The notes beneath the pieces are model-generated. The model saw nothing but the letters and a program-made list of their open reading frames with translations. It was not told where the DNA came from and ran no database searches. This document shows, piece after piece, positions 1 through 6,971 of a DNA stretch of 7,648 nucleotides. Position numbers and translations under genes: made by a program. Position 1 is the first letter of the stretch. The number at the start of each line of letters is the position of its first letter. This DNA comes from Bacteroidales bacterium (GTDB taxonomy: Bacteria > Bacteroidota > Bacteroidia > Bacteroidales > UBA932), in assembly GCA_016295245.1 (NCBI GenBank), contig JAEDLO010000076.1, positions 1 to 7,648 on the forward strand, given 5' to 3'.

Positions 1-255
1 CGAATAGTTTGCCGTGCCGTCAATCGGGTCGATGATCCACACCCACTCGTGGGCGCCGTTCATCACGTCATCCTCCTCTGCGATGAAGCCGCAACCCGGC
101 AACAGGGCAGAGAGCTCTTGGGTGAGGAAGCGCTGAACGGCCACATCGGAGCTTGTCACGATATTCTCAATGCCGTGTTTGCTCTTGATCTCAAATTTGT
201 CCGTAAGCATCAGTTCCGATGCTCTGCGCACAATATCAACTACATTGTCTAACAT
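1..255 (-). CDS. Inositol monophosphatase family protein, N-terminal part (runs off the left edge)
   Basis: Reading the minus strand from an ATG at 255-253 gives 85 codons without a stop up to the window edge. The family are Mg-dependent phosphatases of inositol phosphates and related small phosphates (SuhB, CysQ and FBPase-like relatives), normally cytoplasmic and about 260 residues long, so roughly a third is present. Visible family motifs are Asp37 in VTSSD, the acidic pair Glu60-Glu61 in IAEED, and the signature IDPIDGTANY at residues 75-84, whose Asp76 and Asp79 are metal ligands. The ATG follows an A-rich leader without a Shine-Dalgarno sequence and places these motifs at normal distances from the N-terminus. 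It is divergent from the aminopeptidase gene, with 55 nt between the starts. The family is certain; the substrate cannot be told from this part. Confidence 0.88.
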   Translation of the reverse strand, partial: MLDNVVDIVRRASELMLTDKFEIKSKHGIENIVTSSDVAVQRFLTQELSALLPGCGFIAEEDDVMNGAHEWVWIIDPIDGTANYS

Positions 256-272
256 AAGGTATTTTTTTAGCA

Positions 273-304
273 TTGCGAAGATACTCAGATTTTGCCTATA
301 TTTG
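273..304 (+). promoter_or_regulatory. Bacteroidota-type promoter for the aminopeptidase cluster
   Basis: TATATTTG at 297-304 is a perfect match to the Bacteroidota -7 consensus TAnnTTTG. A TTG at 273-275, 21 nt upstream, could serve as the -33 element. Transcription would start around 308-312, almost at the ATG at 311, so the mRNA would be leaderless or nearly so. On the opposite strand a one-mismatch -7 element (TATCTTCG, 283-276) could drive the divergent phosphatase gene. Both are assigned by motif only. Confidence 0.5.
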
Positions 305-310
305 TGCATT

Positions 311-1717
311 ATGTTTGAAAAAGACGTGTACACCGCCCGCCGCCGGACTCTTCTTGAGAAGATGAGCGGCGAAAAAGGCGTTGCCCTTTTTCTGGGCAAT
401 GTCGAATCTCCAGCGCAATATAAAGACAACTGCTACAAGTGGAGGCAGGACAGCACCTGGCTTTATCTCTTCGGCATTGACGAGCCCCGTCTGGCAGCCA
501 CGATAGACCTCGAAACCGGCGAGGAAACCCTCTACGGCGACGACTATACCGTGGACGACATCATCTGGACCGGCCCTATGCCGTCGGTGCGCTCCCTTGC
601 CGACAGCGCCGGAGTGGCCCGCACCGCAAGCTATGACGCCCTCAAGGCAGCCCTCGAAGGGCGCAAGGTCCACTTCATCCCGGCATCGCGCTACTACAAC
701 GCTTTGCTGCTCGCTGACCTGCTGGGCCTAAGCCCCCAAGAGTGCTTTTCCAGCGGCAAGGCAGGCTGCAAGGCGGCTTCGGAGCCTCTTGTGCGCGCCG
801 TAATCAGTATGCGTCTCGTCAAGGAGCAGAGGGAAATAGAACTTCTCGACCGCGCCGCCGACCTGGGAATCGCTATGCACACGGTTGCCCGCGCGGGCAT
901 ACGTCCGGGCGTCGTGGAGCAGGAGGTTGTGGGCAGGATGGAGAGCGTCGCGCTCAGCTACGGCTGGGGTGTAAGCTTCCCGACCATCCTCACCCAGCAC
1001 GGCGAGATTTTTCACTGCCACTCCCACCAGATGGCTTTCGAGCCCGGCAGGCTCGTGGTGGTCGATGCGGGCCTGGAGCTCAACGAGCACTATGCCTCCG
1101 ATTTCACCCGCACTTACCCTGTGGGCGGCAGGTTCAGCCCCCGCCAGAAGGATATTTACCAGACGGTTCACGAATGCAATGAGCTGGCGTTCAGTATGGT
1201 ACGCCCGGGCGTAGCCTATAGGGACGTGCATCTTGCAGTTGCACGCCATATGCTTGGAAGGCTCTCCGAGCTGGGCCTTGTAAAGGGCGATGTGGACGCT
1301 ATGGTCGAGGACGGCATCGCCGGTCTCTTTATGCCTCACGGCCTTGGGCACAATATGGGCCTTGACGTGCACGATATGGAGGATTACGGCGAGAACCTTG
1401 TTGGCTACGATGACGACCAGAGCCGTTCTCCGCAGCTAGGTCTCGGCAGCCTGAGAATGGCGCGCCGCCTCACGCAGGGCAACGTAATCACCGACGAACC
1501 GGGCATCTATTTCGTGCCGGCTCTTATCGAGCTCTGGAAAAAGGAGGGCAGCGACAAGGGTTGCGTCAATTATTCGAAACTTCAGGATTATTACAACTTC
1601 GGCGGCATACGTCTTGAGGATGATGTCCTCGTGACTGCCGACGGAGCGCGCCGCCTCGGCAGCAGCCGCCTCCCGATAAGCGTGGAGGATGTTGAGGCCG
1701 CAATGGCGCAAGATTAA
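311..1717 (+). CDS. pepP: Xaa-Pro aminopeptidase (aminopeptidase P, M24B family)
   Basis: This 468-residue protein should release the N-terminal residue from peptides whose second residue is proline, using two metal ions in the cytoplasm. Residues 1-165 form the aminopeptidase P N-terminal domain (QDSTWLYLFGIDEP at 47-60) and about 175-450 the pita-bread catalytic domain. All five metal ligands are visible: Asp252 (VVVDAG), Asp264 (SDFTRTYPVGG), His347 (HGLGHNMGLDVHD), Glu396 (TDEPGIY) and Glu436 (GIRLEDD). His343 and His354 match the accessory histidines of E. coli PepP. An in-frame ATG at 170 would extend it into the divergent phosphatase gene with unrelated sequence, so I chose ATG 311, just after the promoter-like element and where family similarity begins. 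It lacks a signal peptide. fabG follows after 15 nt, so the two are probably cotranscribed. Length and motifs indicate an intact enzyme. Confidence 0.93.
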   Translation: MFEKDVYTARRRTLLEKMSGEKGVALFLGNVESPAQYKDNCYKWRQDSTWLYLFGIDEPRLAATIDLETGEETLYGDDYTVDDIIWTGPMPSVRSLADSAGVARTASYDALKAALEGRKVHFIPASRYYNALLLADLLGLSPQECFSSGKAGCKAASEPLVRAVISMRLVKEQREIELLDRAADLGIAMHTVARAGIRPGVVEQEVVGRMESVALSYGWGVSFPTILTQHGEIFHCHSHQMAFEPGRLVVVDAGLELNEHYASDFTRTYPVGGRFSPRQKDIYQTVHECNELAFSMVRPGVAYRDVHLAVARHMLGRLSELGLVKGDVDAMVEDGIAGLFMPHGLGHNMGLDVHDMEDYGENLVGYDDDQSRSPQLGLGSLRMARRLTQGNVITDEPGIYFVPALIELWKKEGSDKGCVNYSKLQDYYNFGGIRLEDDVLVTADGARRLGSSRLPISVEDVEAAMAQD

Positions 1718-1732
1718 TCTATTATATTGAAA

Positions 1733-2470
1733 ATGGGATTATTAGAAGGAAAAGTCGCTCTCATTACGGGAGCATCCAGGGGCATCGGCAAGGCCATTGC
1801 CCTGAAGTTTGCATCTGAAGGTGCGGACATCGCATTTACCGACATCAAGATCAGCGAGGAAACCGTTTCTGAAATCGAGGCTCTCGGCGTGAAGGTTCGC
1901 GCCTATGCTTCAAATGCGGCGGATTTCGAGCAGACACACTCTACAGTTGAGGAAATCCACAAGGAGTTCGGCCACATCGACATCCTTGTCAACAATGCCG
2001 GCATTACCCGTGACGGCCTTATGCTCCGTATGGACGAAGCCCAGTGGGACGCCGTCATCAATGTCAACCTCAAGTCAGCCTATAACTACATCCACGCGAT
2101 TACCCCTATCATGGCTCGCCAGAAGGGCGGCAGCATCATCAATATGAGCTCCGTCGTGGGTGTGAGCGGCAACGCCGGCCAGTGCAACTACTCGGCGTCG
2201 AAGGCAGGCCTTATCGGACTTGCGAAGTCCATCGCCAAGGAGATGGGGCCTCGCGGCATCCGCGCCAACTGCATCGCTCCGGGCTTCATCATCTCGGATA
2301 TGACAGCCCAGCTCAGCGAGGAAGTGCGCGAGGCCTGGGTCAAGAGCATTCCTCTGCGTCGTGGAGGCACTCCTGAGGACGTGGCCAAGGTGGCTCTCTT
2401 CCTTGCCAGCGACCTCTCTTCATATGTCAGCGGCCAGGTTATCCACTGCTGCGGTGCAATGAACTGCTAG
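1733..2470 (+). CDS. fabG: 3-oxoacyl-[acyl-carrier-protein] reductase
   Basis: This is a 245-residue classical short-chain dehydrogenase/reductase, the usual length of FabG, which reduces 3-oxoacyl-ACP with NADPH in fatty acid elongation in the cytoplasm. The cofactor-binding glycine motif TGASRGIG lies at 12-19 and NNAG at 87-90. The catalytic tetrad is Asn112, Ser140 (INMSSVVG), Tyr153 and Lys157 (YSASK). RDGLMLRM at 93-100 and the region 183-210 also fit FabG rather than generic SDRs. A TTG at 1727 could add two residues, but ATG 1733 gives the standard N-terminus. The gene lies 15 nt after pepP and 2 nt before comF, in a probable operon. The C-terminus is unusual: the last seven residues, CCGAMNC, include three cysteines where many FabGs have a DGG-type ending. 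A different SDR substrate cannot be fully excluded. Confidence 0.92.
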   Translation: MGLLEGKVALITGASRGIGKAIALKFASEGADIAFTDIKISEETVSEIEALGVKVRAYASNAADFEQTHSTVEEIHKEFGHIDILVNNAGITRDGLMLRMDEAQWDAVINVNLKSAYNYIHAITPIMARQKGGSIINMSSVVGVSGNAGQCNYSASKAGLIGLAKSIAKEMGPRGIRANCIAPGFIISDMTAQLSEEVREAWVKSIPLRRGGTPEDVAKVALFLASDLSSYVSGQVIHCCGAMNC

Positions 2471-2472
2471 GG

Positions 2473-3222
2473 ATGGATCTGCGCCTGACGGGACTTGACT
2501 TGAAAACTTCGCTTTCGGCAGTGACCGACCTCGTCCTGCCGAGAGAGTGCATAGTTTGCTCGACGCGCCTGCTTCCTTACGAGAAGCATATATGTCTGGA
2601 GTGTCTCGCTGACCTGCCCTTTACCCATTTCGAGTCCCTTGAGCGCAATCCTATGGCCGACAGGCTGAATGCCCTGCTGGATACTGAACACTATGAGCCG
2701 TATGCCTATGCTACGGCTCTTTTTCATTATAAGTCGGAGGCGGGCTACCGCAAGATCCCCCAGGCGCTCAAGTATCACAGAAATTTTGCCTGCGGTGAAT
2801 ATTTTGCCGCCCTGCTCGGCGAAAAACTTAAATCTTCGCCTCTTTTTTCGGACGTTGACCTTGTTGTCGCTGTCCCTCTCCACTGGACCCGGCGCCTGAA
2901 GAGGGGTTACAATCAGGCGGAAGTGATAGCATCGACCGTGGCAAGGGTGCTCGGCTGCCGCTGCGAGTCTCATCTTTTGGTGAGAAATCGCAGAACCGGG
3001 ACCCAGACCAGACTGTCGGTTGAGAAAAAAAGTGCAAATGTGAAGGGGGCTTTCTCGCTAAATAAGTCTTGGAAGTCGGATTTTAATGTGAAACATATTT
3101 TAATTGTTGACGATGTTTTCACGACCGGAGCGACGATTTCTGAGTGTTTTTTAGCAATTCGGTCACGTTTTGGTCTAAAAGTGAGAATTTCCATTGCAAC
3201 AATTTCCATAGTTGGGAGTTAA
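2473..3222 (+). CDS. comF: ComF family protein (amidophosphoribosyltransferase-like)
   Basis: This 249-residue protein has the complete ComF layout. An N-terminal zinc-binding region carries two CxxC pairs (Cys26/Cys29 and Cys41/Cys44). It is followed by the VPLHWTRRLKRGYNQAE block at 134-150 and a type I phosphoribosyltransferase PRPP loop, ILIVDDVFTTGAT, at 209-221. ComF proteins are linked to DNA uptake in naturally competent bacteria (ComF/ComFC), but homologues occur widely in non-competent species, and I cannot infer competence here. The ATG lies 2 nt after the fabG stop, which suggests translational coupling. Base composition changes along the gene: 2521-2580 has 36 G/C of 60, while 3061-3120, just before the PRPP loop, has 17 of 60. 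The reading frame and motifs are nevertheless intact. No T-tract terminator hairpin follows the stop. Confidence 0.9.
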   Translation: MDLRLTGLDLKTSLSAVTDLVLPRECIVCSTRLLPYEKHICLECLADLPFTHFESLERNPMADRLNALLDTEHYEPYAYATALFHYKSEAGYRKIPQALKYHRNFACGEYFAALLGEKLKSSPLFSDVDLVVAVPLHWTRRLKRGYNQAEVIASTVARVLGCRCESHLLVRNRRTGTQTRLSVEKKSANVKGAFSLNKSWKSDFNVKHILIVDDVFTTGATISECFLAIRSRFGLKVRISIATISIVGS

Positions 3223-3259
3223 TTTTTTATATGAATCAAAATTTATAACAATTGAAAAG

Positions 3260-3298
3260 TTTGTGTTATTGAGTCAAGCAAAATAGATATAACTTGCG
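3260..3298 (+). promoter_or_regulatory. Possible promoter for the DUF1573-GH3 unit
   Basis: The 100-nt gap 3223-3322 is very AT-rich (23 G/C). It contains TATAACTTG at 3288-3296, a degenerate Bacteroidota -7 element. Candidate -33 motifs are TTATTG at 3266-3271 (spacing 16-18 nt) and TTTG at 3260-3263 (spacing 24-26 nt). Transcription would begin near 3300-3303, about 20 nt before the ATG. The match is imperfect and the spacing unusual, so this is a tentative call supported mainly by the position in the only sizeable gap between plus-strand genes. Confidence 0.35.
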
Positions 3299-3322
3299 GA
3301 CAGAAAATAACCATTAGTAATA

Positions 3323-4354
3323 ATGGCTATGCGTTTCATCATAATGTTGTTAGGTATTTCCTTGTCCTGCTTTCCTATGAAAAGTCAGGACAAGGTTTTT
3401 TTTGCAGACAGCCAATTCTGGGATTTTGGAACGATAAAAGAAGCTGACGGAATGGTCGAACACGTCTTTCGTCTGCGCAATGTCGGAAAAGCCCCGGAAA
3501 GGATTGCCGCAGCCATTCCGAGCTGTACCTGCGTCTTTGCGCGTTTCCCACAAACGGAGATTGCGCCGGGAGACGAAGCGGACGTGACGCTGTATTTTTC
3601 TCCCTCGGGAGCAAACGGAAAGGTTTGGCGTAGCGTGGACCTGACGGATTCGCGCGGGGCCCTGCTCCTGACCCTGGAAATGTGTGCGGAGGTGGAACCT
3701 TGCGACGAGAGCATCCAGCGCCGTTACCCGGCCTCGATTGCACCGATGATATATATAAGCAGGACTACGGTCCCGTTCGGCTACATAGCCCCGGGACAAA
3801 GCCTGACAAAGGCCGTGTATATTGCGAATGCCTCCGACCGTGGGGTGGAACTTGATTGGGACGTGCCTGAGGAAGGAGTTTTGAATGTCCAGGGACCTAA
3901 GTATCTTGGAGCCGGCAAGGAGGAAGCCTTGCTGCTGAGCTATGAGATGGGTCCGCAACACAAAGATAGAAGCTTCAGCGATGTGCTGAAATTCAAGATA
4001 GACGGCAAACCGGTCAAGGGCGTGAGCCTTTCGGCCCTTTGCCTTGATAAAGCCGAAAAGACGGATAGGAGTCCGTCGCTCAGATATTACCCCTCGCAGG
4101 GGAAGTTGAGCGGACGGCTGCTTTCGCGCAAACTGCGCGGCAGCGTGAAGATAAGCAACGCCGGTCCCGGCGAGCTGCTTATCTCCACGCTGCGCCTCGA
4201 GGGCAAAGCAGCCGGCAGCAGCCTCTCTTCCGGCACCCGCATCCCTTCAGGCGAGAGCGTCGAGCTTGAGGTATGGGGTGAAGGCGAAATCCGTGCGGAA
4301 CTGTTTACAAACGATCCGCAAAGACCATATGTAACAATTACTTTCAACCAATAA
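3323..4354 (+). CDS. Exported DUF1573-containing protein
   Basis: This 343-residue protein begins with a hydrophobic export signal (about residues 3-16, MRFIIMLLGISLS). Its first mature domain, about 26-125, is recognisably DUF1573: WDFGTIKEADG at 33-43, a CTC motif at 68-70 and a YFSPSG strand at 91-96. Two further beta-rich, Ig-like segments follow (about 143-240 and 253-343), the last ending in the DUF1573-like phrase NDPQRPYVTITF (330-341). DUF1573 proteins are common envelope proteins of Bacteroidota, and their molecular role is not established. Cys16 is preceded by SLS, a poor lipobox, so signal peptidase I processing near Ser21-Gln22 is more likely than lipidation. ATG 3329 is an equally good start. 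The GH3 lipoprotein gene begins 4 nt after the stop, so the two are almost certainly cotranscribed. The signal-peptide codons contain a terminator-like hairpin (3360-3403). Confidence 0.8.
   Translation: MAMRFIIMLLGISLSCFPMKSQDKVFFADSQFWDFGTIKEADGMVEHVFRLRNVGKAPERIAAAIPSCTCVFARFPQTEIAPGDEADVTLYFSPSGANGKVWRSVDLTDSRGALLLTLEMCAEVEPCDESIQRRYPASIAPMIYISRTTVPFGYIAPGQSLTKAVYIANASDRGVELDWDVPEEGVLNVQGPKYLGAGKEEALLLSYEMGPQHKDRSFSDVLKFKIDGKPVKGVSLSALCLDKAEKTDRSPSLRYYPSQGKLSGRLLSRKLRGSVKISNAGPGELLISTLRLEGKAAGSSLSSGTRIPSGESVELEVWGEGEIRAELFTNDPQRPYVTITFNQ
3360..3403 (+). terminator. Intragenic intrinsic-terminator-like hairpin (possible attenuator)
   Basis: CCTTGTCCTG at 3360-3369 is perfectly complementary to CAGGACAAGG at 3386-3395 and is immediately followed by eight T residues (3396-3403). 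The stem can extend by CTTT (3370-3373) with AAAG (3381-3384), leaving one bulged T and a short loop. It has every sequence hallmark of an intrinsic terminator, but lies 37 nt inside the DUF1573 reading frame, across codons of the signal peptide and early mature region. It lies roughly 100 nt downstream of the proposed promoter. It could attenuate the DUF1573-GH3 unit or terminate read-through from comF when translation is poor. Confidence 0.6.
4149..4184 (+). other. Strong hairpin inside the DUF1573 coding sequence
   Basis: AGATAAGCA at 4149-4157 is perfectly complementary to TGCTTATCT at 4176-4184. Inside it, CGCCG (4159-4163) pairs with CGGCG (4168-4172) around the tetraloop GTCC, leaving a small 1/3-nt internal loop. 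No T tract follows, so it is not an intrinsic terminator. It lies about 175 nt before the GH3 start and could affect mRNA stability or processing, or be a chance product of the codons. Confidence 0.5.
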
Positions 4355-4358
4355 CGAT

Positions 4359-6971
4359 ATGAAACAGTCATTCTCTATCCTGTTGACGGCAGTCCTTGCC
4401 CTCAGCTTTACTTCCTGCAAACCGAAGGTGAGCTATGAGTATCCCTTCCAGGATCCATCCCTTTCGGTTGACGAAAGAGTAGAAAACCTTATTTCCCTTC
4501 TCACTCCGGAGGAGAAGGTAGGTCTTATGATGAACAAGGCCGTGTCTATCGACAGACTCGGTATCCCATCCTACAACTGGTGGAGCGAGGCCTGCCACGG
4601 TGTGCGCCAGGACGGTTACACCGTTTATCCGCAGCCTATCGGTATGTCGGCTTCCTTCAATGCCCAGCTTTTCTATGATGTCTTCTCTACCGTTTCAGAC
4701 GAGGCCCGAGCCAACTGGAACCGTTCAGACCACGACATCTTCAACGTTCCTATGGGTGTGACCTATTATCCGGGCAACCCTGAACTGAGCTTCTGGTGTC
4801 CGAATGTCAACATCTTCCGTGACCCGAGGTGGGGCCGCGGCCAGGAGACCAACGGTGAGGACCCTTATCTGACCTCTGTGCTGGGCCTTCAGACCGTCCT
4901 CGGTATGCAGGGCGACGATGACAAGTATTTCAAGACCCACGCCTGCGCAAAGCACTATGCCGTCCACAGCGGCCCGGAGCCTCTGCGCCATACCTATGAC
5001 GCTTCCGTTTCGATGAGGGATCTCTGGGAGACTTATCTTCCTGCCTTCAAGACCCTGGTGGTTGACGGTAATGTCCAGGAGGTGATGTGCGCCTACAACC
5101 GCTATGAGGGTGAGCCTTGCTGCTCTTCTGAGCGCCTGCTTCAGGATATCCTGCGCAACAAGTGGGGCTATGAGGGCCTCGTCGTGACCGACTGCGACGC
5201 TATCAACAACTTCTACACCAAGGGCCAGCACGAGACCCACCCTGATCCGCTCAGCGCCTCTGTTGACGCCGTCCTCTCAGGCACCGACCTCGAGTGCGGA
5301 AAGGTGATGATGAGCCTCGTAGAGGGTCTCGAGAAGGGCCTTATCAGCGAGGCTGACCTTGACGTGCACCTTCGCAGGACTCTCAAGGGCCGCTTCGAGC
5401 TCGGTATGTTCGACCCTGCCGAAATGCTCCCTTGGGCCAAGTACGGCGAGGAAATGATCAGCTGCGAGGAGTTCAACAGCCTTGCCGAGGAAGCCGCACG
5501 CCAGTCTATGGTGCTGCTCGACAACCACGCAGGCCTGCTCCCGCTCTCAAAGGACCTCAAGAAAATCGTCGTAGTAGGTCCTAACGCCGACGACGTTGCC
5601 CTGCTCAACGGCAACTACGGCGGCACCCCTACCGACAACCACAAGCACTCCCTGCTCGAAGGCATCCGCAATGCCGTTCCAAACACCGAGGTCGCTTACT
5701 TCAAGGGCTGCGAACTTACCGACGAGTACAACACCATCTACCACCTCGGCGATTTCAACTCCGGCAAGGGCGTCAGGGTTGACTTCTTCGACAACACCGA
5801 ACTCAAGGGCGAGCCTGTCGTCAGCGGCGACTACAGCGAGCTCAACTTCAGCACCTTCGGAGCTTACGGCTTTGCCGAGGGCGTGCCTACCGACAAGTTC
5901 TCCCTGCGCGTGAGTGGCACCTATGTGCCTGACTTCACCGGCACTCTCAACTACACCGTCAACAGCGACAACGGCTATGTCCTCAAGATCAACGGCAAGG
6001 TGGTCGAGAACGCCAAGCCTGCACCGAGAATGGGCTTCGGCCGCCGCCGCGCCATCGAATACAAGAACCTCCAGGTCGAGAAGGGCAAGCCATACGAGAT
6101 TGTCATCGAGTACAAGAAGGGCAACGGCCCATTCGGCTCTTTCAGGGCTGACTTCTGCCAGAGGATCTATGCCGACTTCGCCGACGTGATTGCCAGCGCA
6201 GCTGATGCTGATGCCATCATCGTCATCGGAGGCATCTCCGCCCAGCTCGAAGGCGAGGGCGGTGACAAGGCCGACATTGAGCTGCCGAATGTGCAGCAGA
6301 GGCTCGTCAGGGCAATGCGCTCAACCGGCAAGCCTGTCCTCTTTGTCAACTGCTCAGGCTCAGCCATCGCCTTCGGCAGCGTAAAGGACAGCTACGACGC
6401 ACTCCTGCAGGCCTGGTATCCGGGACAGGGCGGTGCAAAGGCCCTCGCGGAGGTCATCTTCGGCGACTACAACCCTTCAGGCAAGCTCCCTGTAACCTTC
6501 TACGAGTCCAACGACGATCTTCCTGATTTCCTCGACTACAGTATGGACAACAGGACCTACAGATACTTCCGCGGCGAGCCTATGTTCGCTTTCGGTTACG
6601 GCCTCTCATATACCACTTATGTGTATGGTCAGGGCAAACTTTCAAACTCTTCGATGAAGAAGGACGGCAAGGTGACTGTCTCAGTGCCTGTTACCAACAA
6701 CGGCTCTGTTGACGGCGAAGAAATCGTCCAGGTTTACATCAAGAGCCTCGACAACCCTCAGGCTCCTATCAAGGAACTCAAGGGCTTCGCCCGCCTCAAG
6801 CTTGCTGCCGGCAAGAGCGCCACTGCCAAAATCACCCTCGACGGCAGCTCGTTCCAGTACTACGACGAGACCATCGATGAGCTCTCAACCCGTCCGGGCA
6901 AATACAAAATCCTCTACGGCAGCTCATCACGCGACGAAGACCTCCAGTCCCTCGACTTCGAAGTCCTCTAG
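4359..6971 (+). CDS. Glycoside hydrolase family 3 lipoprotein with PA14 insert (beta-xylosidase/beta-glucosidase type)
   Basis: This 870-residue retaining exo-glycosidase releases sugars from non-reducing ends. It has a lipoprotein signal (LSFTSC, Cys20). No acidic cluster follows the cysteine (KPKVSYEY), so no obvious Bacteroidota surface-export signal is seen and a periplasmic location is more likely. The GH3 N-terminal barrel (about 40-385) shows NWWSEACHGV (73-82), NIFRDPRWGRGQETNGEDP (151-169), KHY (198-200) and the nucleophile Asp278 in VVTDCDAI. The GH3 C-terminal sandwich starts near 385 and is interrupted by a PA14 domain (about 470-605). Acid/base candidates are Glu631 and Glu633 in LEGEGGDKADIELP. 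A fibronectin-III-like domain occupies about 770-868. The WWSEA-HGV and DCDAI motifs resemble beta-xylosidase/arabinosidase GH3s more than classical BglX, but substrate is not decided by sequence alone. Codons are strongly C-ending, suggesting good expression. Confidence 0.93.
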   Translation: MKQSFSILLTAVLALSFTSCKPKVSYEYPFQDPSLSVDERVENLISLLTPEEKVGLMMNKAVSIDRLGIPSYNWWSEACHGVRQDGYTVYPQPIGMSASFNAQLFYDVFSTVSDEARANWNRSDHDIFNVPMGVTYYPGNPELSFWCPNVNIFRDPRWGRGQETNGEDPYLTSVLGLQTVLGMQGDDDKYFKTHACAKHYAVHSGPEPLRHTYDASVSMRDLWETYLPAFKTLVVDGNVQEVMCAYNRYEGEPCCSSERLLQDILRNKWGYEGLVVTDCDAINNFYTKGQHETHPDPLSASVDAVLSGTDLECGKVMMSLVEGLEKGLISEADLDVHLRRTLKGRFELGMFDPAEMLPWAKYGEEMISCEEFNSLAEEAARQSMVLLDNHAGLLPLSKDLKKIVVVGPNADDVALLNGNYGGTPTDNHKHSLLEGIRNAVPNTEVAYFKGCELTDEYNTIYHLGDFNSGKGVRVDFFDNTELKGEPVVSGDYSELNFSTFGAYGFAEGVPTDKFSLRVSGTYVPDFTGTLNYTVNSDNGYVLKINGKVVENAKPAPRMGFGRRRAIEYKNLQVEKGKPYEIVIEYKKGNGPFGSFRADFCQRIYADFADVIASAADADAIIVIGGISAQLEGEGGDKADIELPNVQQRLVRAMRSTGKPVLFVNCSGSAIAFGSVKDSYDALLQAWYPGQGGAKALAEVIFGDYNPSGKLPVTFYESNDDLPDFLDYSMDNRTYRYFRGEPMFAFGYGLSYTTYVYGQGKLSNSSMKKDGKVTVSVPVTNNGSVDGEEIVQVYIKSLDNPQAPIKELKGFARLKLAAGKSATAKITLDGSSFQYYDETIDELSTRPGKYKILYGSSSRDEDLQSLDFEVL

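Noticed and set aside
49..252. Plus-strand open frame of 67 codons
   Set aside because: It is the shadow of the inositol monophosphatase gene, whose minus-strand frame contains unmistakable family motifs.
170..310. Longer start for the aminopeptidase at ATG 170
   Set aside because: The added 47 residues are antisense to the phosphatase gene, do not resemble the aminopeptidase P family, and would bypass the promoter-like element at 297-304.
3180..3260. Terminator after comF
   Set aside because: There is a T6 run after the stop (3223-3228), but I found no adequate stem ahead of it.
3377..4354. Alternative DUF1573 start at ATG 3377, making the hairpin at 3360-3403 a leader element
   Set aside because: This would remove the signal peptide that DUF1573 proteins usually have, and the ATG lies in the hairpin loop. 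The upstream start with a hydrophobic N-terminus is better.
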